DNA of 64,000 nt from Noviherbaspirillum autotrophicum (GTDB lineage: Bacteria; Pseudomonadota; Gammaproteobacteria; Burkholderiales; Burkholderiaceae_D). The DNA lies in contig NZ_JWJG01000028.1 of NCBI RefSeq assembly GCF_000818395.1, positions 2,007,397-2,071,396 on the forward strand, in the 5' to 3' direction. Shown one piece after another: positions 55,434 through 64,000 of the stretch. A program made the translations under genes and the position numbers. The notes beneath the pieces were generated by a model, which saw only the letters and a list, made by a program, of their open reading frames with translations, was not told the DNA's origin and did not search any database. Position 1 is the first letter of the stretch. Each line of letters opens with the position of its first letter.

Positions 55434-55456
55434 CTGCCGATCAGAACGATCGGCAG
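55434..55456 (-). terminator. Hairpin after valS
   Basis: Perfect 9-bp stem CTGCCGATC / GATCGGCAG with an AGAAC loop about 95 bases beyond the valS stop; no T-run. A possible weak terminator before the DUF2147 gene. Confidence 0.5.
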
Positions 55457-55550
55457 ATAAAGAAAGATTAAATCGTGGTCCGTCAGTGCCTGTCGCTTTG
55501 CTCCTCACAAATGACATTGTGACGAACCACGAGTGTTGCGCGGCTAGTTA

Positions 55551-58364
55551 TTATTTTTTTTGCAATATATCAAATTGCTCGCGCAGTTTGTTGAGTGTGG
55601 CCCCAAAGGTCAACAAACGATCTTTCTCTTGTGAAACAACCTGTGCAGGAGCGCGGGCAACGAAGCTTTCGTTGCTGAGCTTGGCATTGGCTTTCGCGAT
55701 TTCGCCTTCCAGACGGGCGATTTCTTTCGACAGGCGCTCGCGCTCGGCCGCGATGTCGATCTCGACTTTCAGCATCAGCTTGGCGGTGCCGACGATCGAT
55801 ACCGGTGCGGGCGACTCCGGCAGGGTGCCGACGACCTGCACCTCCGACAGCTTCGCCAGCGCCTGCAGATACGGTGCGAACGATTGCATCAGCGTCTGGT
55901 CGCTGGCGGATGCTTCAATTACCAACGGCACACGCTGCGCCGGCGACAATTGCATCTCGCCGCGCAGGTTGCGACAGGCATCGGTCATCGCCTTCAACTG
56001 CGCCACCCAGCTTTCCGCGTTGTCGTCCAGCTTTTCCAGGTTCGGTGCCGGATACGGCTGCAGCATGATCGACTCACCCGCTGGATTCATTTCACGCCCG
56101 GTCAGCGGCGCGACGGTTTGCCACAGCTGCTCGGTGATGAACGGGATAATCGGATGCGCCAGGCGCAGCACCGTTTCCAGCACGCGCAACAGCGTGCGGC
56201 GGGTGGCGCGCTGCTGCGCTTCGGTGCCGTTCTGGATCTGCACTTTTGCGATTTCCAGATACCAGTCGCAATACTCGTCCCAGATGAACTTGTAGATCGC
56301 GGACGCGATATTGTCGAAGCGGTAGTCGGCGAAACCCTTCTCGACTTCAGCTTCGGTGCGCTGCAGCAGCGACACGATCCAGCGGTCAGCTTGCGAGAAG
56401 TCGCGGCCTTCCGGGCCGCAGGTAGATGCGTCGAAGCCGCAGTCCTTGCCTTCGGTATTCATCAACACGAAGCGCGTCGCATTCCACAGCTTGTTGCAGA
56501 AGTTGCGATAGCCTTCGCAGCGGTTCAGGTCGAAGTTGATGTTGCGCCCGAGCGAGGCGTAGCTTGCCATTGTGAAGCGCAATGCATCGGTGCCGAACGC
56601 CGAAATCCCGGTCGGGAATTCCTTGCGGGTGGCCTTGGCGATGCTTTCCGCCTGCTTCGGATTCATCAGGCCGGTGGTGCGTTTGGCAACCAGCGACTCG
56701 ACATCGATGCCGTCGATCAGGTCGATCGGGTCGAGCGTATTGCCTTTCGATTTCGACATCTTCTGGCCTGAGGCGTCGCGCACCAGGCCGTGCACATAGA
56801 CTTTCTCGAACGGCACCTTGCCGGTGAAGTGCGTGGTCATCATGACCATGCGCGCCACCCAGAAGAAGATGATGTCGAAGCCAGTGACCAGCACCGACGA
56901 CGGCAGGAACATCTGGTAGTCCGGCGTTTCTTCCGGCCAGCCGAGCGTGGAGAAGGGAACGAGCGCGGACGAGAACCAGGTATCGAGCACATCGTTGTCG
57001 CGTTGAATCGCCTTGCCGCCGGCTTGCTTCTTAGCGTCTTCCTCGTTGCGGGCGACGTAGATGTTACCTTCGTCGTCATACCACGCCGGGATCTGGTGGC
57101 CCCACCACAATTGGCGCGAGATGCACCAGTCCTGGATATTGTTCAACCACTGGTTGTAGGTGGTGGTCCAGTTTTCCGGGATGAACTTGATCGAACCGTC
57201 GGCGACTTTTTCGAGCGCGACTTCGGCAATCGACTTGCCGGGGAAGTGCGTGCCTTCCGGTGCTGGCTTGCTCATTGCGACGAACCATTGATCGGTCAGC
57301 ATCGGCTCGATCACGACACCGGTGCGGTCGCCGCGCGGCACCATCAGCTTGTGCGGCTTGACCGATTCCAAGAGGCCCAGCGCGTCGAGGTCGGCCACGA
57401 TTTGCTTGCGCGCGTCGTAACGATCCATGCCCTGGTATTTCGCCGGCGCGTTCTCGTTGATCTTCGCGTCCAGCGTCATGATGTTGATCTGCGCGAGCTG
57501 ATGGCGCTGGCCTACTGCGTAGTCGTTGAAGTCGTGCGCCGGCGTGATCTTCACGCAGCCAGTGCCGAATTCCTTGTCCACATAGTCGTCGGCGATGATC
57601 GGGATTTCGCGGTCGGTCAGCGGCAGTTTCAGCATCTTGCCGACCAGGTTGATGTAGCGCTCGTCGGTCGGATCGACCGCGACGGCGACGTCACCCAGCA
57701 TGGTTTCCGGGCGGGTGGTGGCCACCGTAATATGCCCGCTGCCATCGGCCAGCGGATAGCGGATATGCCACATCGAGCCGTCTTCTTCTTCCGACACCAC
57801 TTCCAGGTCGGACACCGCGGTGTGCAGCTTCGGGTCCCAGTTGACCAGGCGCTTGCCGCGGTAGATCAGGCCTTGCTCGAACAGGCGCACGAAGACTTCG
57901 GTCACGGCCTTGGACATCTTTTCGTCCATCGTGAAGTATTCGCGGCTCCAGTCGGTGGACGCACCCAGCCGGCGCATCTGCCCGGTAATCGTCGAGCCGG
58001 AGTGTTCTTTCCACTCCCACACTTTTTCGAGGAATTTCTCGCGGCCGAGGTCGTGGCGCGAAATCTTTTGTGCATCGAGCTGGCGTTCCACGACGATCTG
58101 GGTCGCAATGCCGGCGTGGTCGGTGCCGGGAATCCACGCCGTGTTATGGCCGCGCATGCGGTAGTAGCGCGTCAAGCCATCCATCACGGTCTGGTTGAAC
58201 GCATGGCCCATGTGCAGCGTGCCGGTAACATTGGGCGGCGGCAACTGGATGCTGAATGCGGGCTTGGCCGGATCGGTGCTCGCGGTGTAGTAACCGCGCT
58301 GTTCCCACTCGGTGCGCCAGTGTTTTTCAATGTCGGCGGGCTCGAAAGACTTGGCTAATTCCAT
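55551..58364 (-). CDS. valS: Valyl-tRNA synthetase
   Basis: A 937-residue class I synthetase. HIGH appears as HMGH (51-54, in [15 protein letters not shown]) and KMSKS as [11 protein letters not shown] (~534). The CP1 editing domain, anticodon-binding domain and C-terminal coiled coil ([20 protein letters not shown]) follow. It charges tRNA-Val and edits Thr. A minus-strand TATAAT (58400-58395) may be its -10. Divergent from thiC. Confidence 0.97.
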   Translation of the reverse strand: MELAKSFEPADIEKHWRTEWEQRGYYTASTDPAKPAFSIQLPPPNVTGTLHMGHAFNQTVMDGLTRYYRMRGHNTAWIPGTDHAGIATQIVVERQLDAQKISRHDLGREKFLEKVWEWKEHSGSTITGQMRRLGASTDWSREYFTMDEKMSKAVTEVFVRLFEQGLIYRGKRLVNWDPKLHTAVSDLEVVSEEEDGSMWHIRYPLADGSGHITVATTRPETMLGDVAVAVDPTDERYINLVGKMLKLPLTDREIPIIADDYVDKEFGTGCVKITPAHDFNDYAVGQRHQLAQINIMTLDAKINENAPAKYQGMDRYDARKQIVADLDALGLLESVKPHKLMVPRGDRTGVVIEPMLTDQWFVAMSKPAPEGTHFPGKSIAEVALEKVADGSIKFIPENWTTTYNQWLNNIQDWCISRQLWWGHQIPAWYDDEGNIYVARNEEDAKKQAGGKAIQRDNDVLDTWFSSALVPFSTLGWPEETPDYQMFLPSSVLVTGFDIIFFWVARMVMMTTHFTGKVPFEKVYVHGLVRDASGQKMSKSKGNTLDPIDLIDGIDVESLVAKRTTGLMNPKQAESIAKATRKEFPTGISAFGTDALRFTMASYASLGRNINFDLNRCEGYRNFCNKLWNATRFVLMNTEGKDCGFDASTCGPEGRDFSQADRWIVSLLQRTEAEVEKGFADYRFDNIASAIYKFIWDEYCDWYLEIAKVQIQNGTEAQQRATRRTLLRVLETVLRLAHPIIPFITEQLWQTVAPLTGREMNPAGESIMLQPYPAPNLEKLDDNAESWVAQLKAMTDACRNLRGEMQLSPAQRVPLVIEASASDQTLMQSFAPYLQALAKLSEVQVVGTLPESPAPVSIVGTAKLMLKVEIDIAAERERLSKEIARLEGEIAKANAKLSNESFVARAPAQVVSQEKDRLLTFGATLNKLREQFDILQKK

Positions 58365-58413
58365 GATTTAATTTGTGTTTCAGCGAAACTTTCCATTATA
58401 AGGGAGGTGGCTG

Positions 58414-58441
58414 ATGACTTTGGCGATCATCGGCGTATAAT
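58414..58441 (+). promoter_or_regulatory. Probable thiC operon promoter
   Basis: ATGACT (58414-58419), 16-bp spacer, perfect TATAAT (58436-58441). Start near 58448 would place the TPP riboswitch about 40 bases into the leader, as expected. Confidence 0.6.
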
Positions 58442-58486
58442 TCGGGCATTGCCATTTTTAGAGTTTTTTCTCTATTTTGACGGCAT

Positions 58487-60539
<2,053 letters not shown>

Positions 60540-60543
60540 AGCC

Positions 60544-60744
60544 ATGGAAATCGAACTGAACGGCGCACCGCATCCGATTACGGAAAACCAGAATGTGCAG
60601 GCTCTGGTCGAGTCGCTCGATTTGGCCGGCAAGTCGCTGGCCGTTGCGATCAACCGTGAAGTGGTGCCGCGTCATATGTGGCAGCAACGTGTGCTGCAAC
60701 CGCGCGACCGCGTCGACATCGTGCGCGCGATCGGCGGCGGTTAA
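60544..60744 (+). CDS. thiS: Sulfur carrier protein ThiS
   Basis: A 66-residue ubiquitin-like carrier ending in the essential Gly-Gly (RAIGGG). It carries sulfur as a thiocarboxylate for thiazole formation by ThiG. It lies between thiC and thiG. Confidence 0.93.
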   Translation: MEIELNGAPHPITENQNVQALVESLDLAGKSLAVAINREVVPRHMWQQRVLQPRDRVDIVRAIGGG

Positions 60745-60759
60745 TCAATAGGAGTAAAC

Positions 60760-61572
60760 ATGAATCTCGGTGATCGTCCGCAGGAATCAACCCAGCAGGT
60801 AGGCTTGACCATCGCAGGCAAGACCTACCGCTCGCGTCTGCTGGTCGGTAGCGGCAAGTACCGCGACCTGGAAGAAACGCGCGCTGCAACCGAAGCCAGC
60901 GGCGCCGAAATCATCACGGTGGCAATCCGCCGCGTGAATATCGGGCAAGACCCGAATGCGCCCAATCTGCTCGACGTGGTGCCGCCGTCGAAATACACGA
61001 TCCTGCCCAACACCGCAGGCTGCTATAACGCGAAGGATGCGGTGTACACGTTGCAGCTGGCGCGCGAACTGCTGAACGGCCACAAGCTGGTCAAGCTCGA
61101 GGTGCTGGGCGACCAGAAAACTCTGTTCCCCAATATGCCGGAAACGTTGAAGGCAGCCGAGACGCTGGTGAAAGACGGCTTCGACGTGATGGTGTACTGC
61201 AGCGACGATCCGATCCAGGCCAAGATGCTGGAAGAAATCGGCTGCGTGGCGGTGATGCCGCTGGCGTCGCTGATCGGTTCCGGCATGGGCATCCTCAATC
61301 CGTGGAACCTGTCGCTGATCATCGAGCAGTCGAAGGTGCCGGTGCTGGTCGATGCCGGCGTCGGCACCGCGTCGGATGCGGCGATCGCGATGGAACTGGG
61401 CTGCGACGGCGTGCTGATGAACACGGCGATTGCGGGGGCGCGCGACCCGATTCGCATGGCGCGCGCGATGAAGCTGGCGGTGGAGGCGGGGCGCGAGGCT
61501 TATCTTGCCGGCCGCATTCCGAAGAAATTCGCCGCGTCGCCGTCGTCGCCGATGGAAGGACGGGCGACATGA
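60760..61572 (+). CDS. thiG: Thiazole synthase ThiG
   Basis: A 270-residue TIM-barrel enzyme. The Schiff-base lysine region is [10 protein letters not shown], with phosphate-binding [29 protein letters not shown]. It forms the thiazole from DXP, ThiS-thiocarboxylate and dehydroglycine. The stop overlaps the thiD start. The dehydroglycine donor (ThiO or ThiH) is not in this operon. Confidence 0.96.
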   Translation: MNLGDRPQESTQQVGLTIAGKTYRSRLLVGSGKYRDLEETRAATEASGAEIITVAIRRVNIGQDPNAPNLLDVVPPSKYTILPNTAGCYNAKDAVYTLQLARELLNGHKLVKLEVLGDQKTLFPNMPETLKAAETLVKDGFDVMVYCSDDPIQAKMLEEIGCVAVMPLASLIGSGMGILNPWNLSLIIEQSKVPVLVDAGVGTASDAAIAMELGCDGVLMNTAIAGARDPIRMARAMKLAVEAGREAYLAGRIPKKFAASPSSPMEGRAT

Positions 61573-62360
61573 AACGCCCGAGCGTCCTGATCTTCGCCGG
61601 GTCCGATCCGAGCGGCGGAGCGGGACTGCAGGCGGATATCCAGGCCGTGACCGCTCTCGGTGCGCACCCGCTGACGGCCATTACCGCGCTGACGGTGCAG
61701 GACAACGACCGCGTGTTCAACGTGCATCCGGTGCCGGCCGGACTGGTGCAGCAGCAGGCGCATGCGCTGATCGACAAGATCGATATTGCGGCGGTCAAGA
61801 TCGGCATTGTCGGCAACCGAGAAAATGCGGAAGCGGTTGCCGCTACGCTGCGCGTGATGAAGCAGCGCCGGCCCGATCTGCATGTGGTACTCGACCCGGT
61901 GCTGGCCAGCGGCCATGGCGATCCGCTGGCTGCGGATAACGCGGCACAGACGATCATGCCGTTACTGCCGGAGGCGACCCTCGTCACGCCGAACCTGCCG
62001 GAAGCGTCGGCCTTGTGCGGCGGCGAACGGCGCCTCGATGCGCAGGTCGAAACCTTGCTGCGCTACTGCCCGAACGTATTGATCAAGGGCGGCCACGGCA
62101 CGGGACCGGAAGTGGTGAACCGCTGGGTCACTGACGGTAATCAGCGCGCCTGGACCTGGCCGCGCCTGGAAGGAAGTTTCCACGGCACCGGCTGCACGTT
62201 GGCATCCGCGATCGCGGCCTTGCTGGCGAGCGGCAAGCCGATGGTGGAAGCGATCGAGGCAGCGCAGGCTTATTGTCATCAGGCGCTGGTGGCGGCATAT
62301 GCGGTTGCCGATGGCCAGCGCATCCCCAATCGCTGGGTTTCTCTTGAGGATGCTGTATGA
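61569..62360 (+). CDS. thiD: Hydroxymethylpyrimidine/phosphomethylpyrimidine kinase
   Basis: A 263-residue ribokinase-fold kinase phosphorylating HMP and [21 protein letters not shown] begins the protein, with the anion hole [19 protein letters not shown] near the end. True start is ATG 61569, overlapping the thiG stop (ATGA); an upstream open frame within thiG is spurious. Its stop overlaps thiE. Confidence 0.95.
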   Translation: MKRPSVLIFAGSDPSGGAGLQADIQAVTALGAHPLTAITALTVQDNDRVFNVHPVPAGLVQQQAHALIDKIDIAAVKIGIVGNRENAEAVAATLRVMKQRRPDLHVVLDPVLASGHGDPLAADNAAQTIMPLLPEATLVTPNLPEASALCGGERRLDAQVETLLRYCPNVLIKGGHGTGPEVVNRWVTDGNQRAWTWPRLEGSFHGTGCTLASAIAALLASGKPMVEAIEAAQAYCHQALVAAYAVADGQRIPNRWVSLEDAV

Positions 62361-62968
62361 AGGGACTGTATCTTGTTACGCCCGATTGGGACGACACGCA
62401 AAAACTGCTGGACGTAACCGAAGCCGGTTTGCGTGGCGGTGCAGCACTCGTGCAGTACAGGCACAAGACGGCTGGCATGGAATTGCGCAAGGAACAGGCC
62501 GCGCAATTGCAGGCATTGTGCCGGCGCTACGGCAGGCCGTTCATCGTGAACGACTTCGTCGACCTGTGCATCGAGCTCGATGCCGATGGCATCCACGTCG
62601 GCGGGACCGACATGTCAGTGGCGCAGGTGCGCGCCGCAGTCGGCCCCGGAAAGATCGTCGGCGCGTCATGCTATGGCAGCCTGCGGATGGCGCACGATGC
62701 GCATCGGGCGGGCGCGAGCTACGTGGCGTTCGGCGGATTTTATCCGTCGCGCGTGAAAAAGTACGAAGTCAGCACGTCGCCGGCCATCGTGACACAGGCA
62801 AAGTCGGCGATTCCGCTGCCGAATGTGGTCATTGGCGGCATGACGCATGAAAATGCCGCACCGCTGGTGGCGCTTGGCACCGACATGGTGGCGGCGATCA
62901 GCAGCGTCTACATGGTCGACGATCCGGAGGCGGCGGCAAGGCGCTTCGTGCAGCTGTTTGAAGCGTAG
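62357..62968 (+). CDS. thiE: Thiamine phosphate synthase
   Basis: A 203-residue TIM-barrel enzyme joining HMP-PP and thiazole phosphate. YLVTPDWDD, VQYRHKTAG, DGIHVGGTDMS and GASCYGSLRMA are family motifs. The ATG overlaps the thiD stop. Last gene of thiC-S-G-D-E; no clear terminator follows. Confidence 0.94.
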   Translation: MKGLYLVTPDWDDTQKLLDVTEAGLRGGAALVQYRHKTAGMELRKEQAAQLQALCRRYGRPFIVNDFVDLCIELDADGIHVGGTDMSVAQVRAAVGPGKIVGASCYGSLRMAHDAHRAGASYVAFGGFYPSRVKKYEVSTSPAIVTQAKSAIPLPNVVIGGMTHENAAPLVALGTDMVAAISSVYMVDDPEAAARRFVQLFEA

Positions 62969-63129
62969 ACGGCCCATGCAGAGCCGGACCGTGGCCGCCG
63001 CACGGGGACTTGCACAGTGACAAAACGTTGAATTAATCGACAGGCAAGTCTTGGGATCGCCTGTCTTTCCAGGCTGTTATTGAAGCTTGTTCAAGGAAAT
63101 ATCACGGTCTGACGCATACTGCTCCCCGG

Positions 63130-63135
63130 TATAAT
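63130..63135 (+). promoter_or_regulatory. Possible -10 element just before uvrD
   Basis: A perfect TATAAT ends six bases before the uvrD ATG, so transcription from it would start at or next to the start codon. A weak TCTGAC lies 16 bp upstream as a possible -35. If used, the mRNA is leaderless. Confidence 0.4.
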
Positions 63136-63141
63136 CATGGG

Positions 63142-64000
63142 ATGCAAAACCTCCTCCACAACCTCAATCCCGAACAACTCGCCGCCGTCACCCTGCCCGC
63201 GCAATCGGCGCTGATTCTCGCCGGTGCCGGCTCCGGCAAAACCCGTGTGCTGACCACGCGTATCGCATGGCTGATCCAGACCGGGCAGGTGTCGCCGGCA
63301 GGCATCCTTGCCGTAACGTTTACAAACAAGGCGGCGAAGGAAATGACGGCGCGTCTGGGGGCGATGTTGCCGATCAATACGCGGGGGATGTGGCTCGGTA
63401 CCTTTCACGGTTTGTGCAACCGCCTGCTGCGCGCGCATTACCGCGATGCCGGCCTGCCGCAGACATTCCAGATCCTCGACTCGCAGGACCAGCTGTCGGC
63501 CATCAAGCGCCTGCTGAAGTCGCTGAACGTCGACGATGAAAAATACCCGCCGCGCAACTTGATGTACTTCATCAACAACGCGAAGGAACAGGGCTTGCGC
63601 GCGCACGATGTGGAAGCCAACGACGACTACAACCGCAAGTTCGTCGAGCTGTACGCCGCGTACGACCATCAGTGCCAGCGCGAAGGCGTGGTCGATTTCG
63701 CCGAACTGCTGTTGCGCACGTATGAACTGCTGACGCGCAATCAGCCGCTGCGCGAGCATTATCAGGCGCGCTTCAAGCACATCCTGGTCGACGAGTTCCA
63801 GGATACGAACAACCTGCAGTACAACTGGCTCAAGCTGATGGCGGGCGAACACAACGCGGTGTTCGCGGTCGGCGACGACGACCAAAGCATTTACGCATTC
63901 CGCGGCGCGAACGTGGGGAACATGGTCGCGTTCGAGCGCGAATTCCGCGTGCAGAACCTGATCAAGCTGGAGCAGAACTACCGCTCGCACGGCCACATCC
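63142..64000 (+). CDS. uvrD: UvrD/PcrA-type DNA helicase, 3' end beyond the window
   Basis: The first 286 residues of a superfamily 1A helicase; the frame is open to the window edge. MQNLLHNLNPEQLAAVTLPA starts with the Q motif, then Walker A AGAGSGKTR (~27-35), Ia VTFTNKAAKEM, Walker B ILVDEFQDTN, and motif III AVGDDDQSIYAFRGA, motif IV QNYRSHGHI. It unwinds DNA in excision and mismatch repair. UvrD, PcrA and Rep cannot be fully separated from this part, though UvrD is the usual betaproteobacterial name. Confidence 0.9.
   Translation, partial: MQNLLHNLNPEQLAAVTLPAQSALILAGAGSGKTRVLTTRIAWLIQTGQVSPAGILAVTFTNKAAKEMTARLGAMLPINTRGMWLGTFHGLCNRLLRAHYRDAGLPQTFQILDSQDQLSAIKRLLKSLNVDDEKYPPRNLMYFINNAKEQGLRAHDVEANDDYNRKFVELYAAYDHQCQREGVVDFAELLLRTYELLTRNQPLREHYQARFKHILVDEFQDTNNLQYNWLKLMAGEHNAVFAVGDDDQSIYAFRGANVGNMVAFEREFRVQNLIKLEQNYRSHGHI

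Noticed and set aside
56790-58358. 522-codon plus-strand open frame opposite valS
   Set aside because: Antisense to an intact valyl-tRNA synthetase, low-complexity His/Arg/Val composition, no domain.

Overview
The window is a stretch of ordinary, GC-rich chromosome from a Gram-negative betaproteobacterium. The evidence is three porins of the Burkholderiales type, a Coq7-type ubiquinone hydroxylase, the blocks dusB-fis-purH-ruvC-ruvAB and argC-DUF6776-bactofilin-erpA-anmK-M23-tyrS-dtd, and a TPP-riboswitch thi operon. The closest fit is order Burkholderiales, probably family Oxalobacteraceae; this is inferred from gene content and order, not from a database search. I see no rRNA, tRNA, CRISPR array, insertion sequence or phage gene.

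Layout. 1-10.2 kb: PagL-like lipid A deacylase, a divergent SMP-30 lactonase / beta-hydroxyacid dehydrogenase pair, a YddA-type ABC transporter, a DUF2891 protein, an M20 amidohydrolase, a molybdopterin oxidoreductase and a zinc aminopeptidase lipoprotein. 10.2-14.1 kb: two tandem, nearly identical fadD genes with matching promoters and terminators. 14.1-19.3 kb: PhoD phosphatase, acyl-CoA thioesterase, ATM1-type ABC exporter and HypT-like LysR regulator. 19.5-25.4 kb: a four-gene, translationally coupled heavy-metal RND efflux operon (adaptor, pump, DUF3240, TolC-like channel) behind a PmrA/QseB-like box. 25.6-30.7 kb: gltIJKL glutamate/aspartate uptake, pyrC, DUF3025. 30.8-36.3 kb: three tandem porins sharing one promoter design, coq7, a tiny lipoprotein and a decayed porin fragment. 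36.3-38.2 kb: OsmC protein, a candidate small RNA with two CTCCTCC motifs, rplM-rpsI. 38.2-48.8 kb: argC, envelope and translation housekeeping genes, dusB. 48.8-53.8 kb: fis, purH, ruvC, then a HELAH membrane protein on the opposite strand separating ruvC from ruvAB, with strong inverted repeats on both sides. 53.9-58.4 kb: MhpD-like hydratase, DUF2147, valS. 58.4-63 kb: TPP riboswitch and thiC-thiS-thiG-thiD-thiE. 63.1 kb to the end: a UvrD/PcrA helicase cut by the window edge.

No single dramatic new system stands out. The points most worth following up are the putative anti-Shine-Dalgarno small RNA before rplM, the common promoter and 5' stem-loop design of the porins together with a porin gene relic, the PmrA-type box before the metal efflux operon, the inverted repeats around the gene between ruvC and ruvA, and the co-evolving fadD pair.
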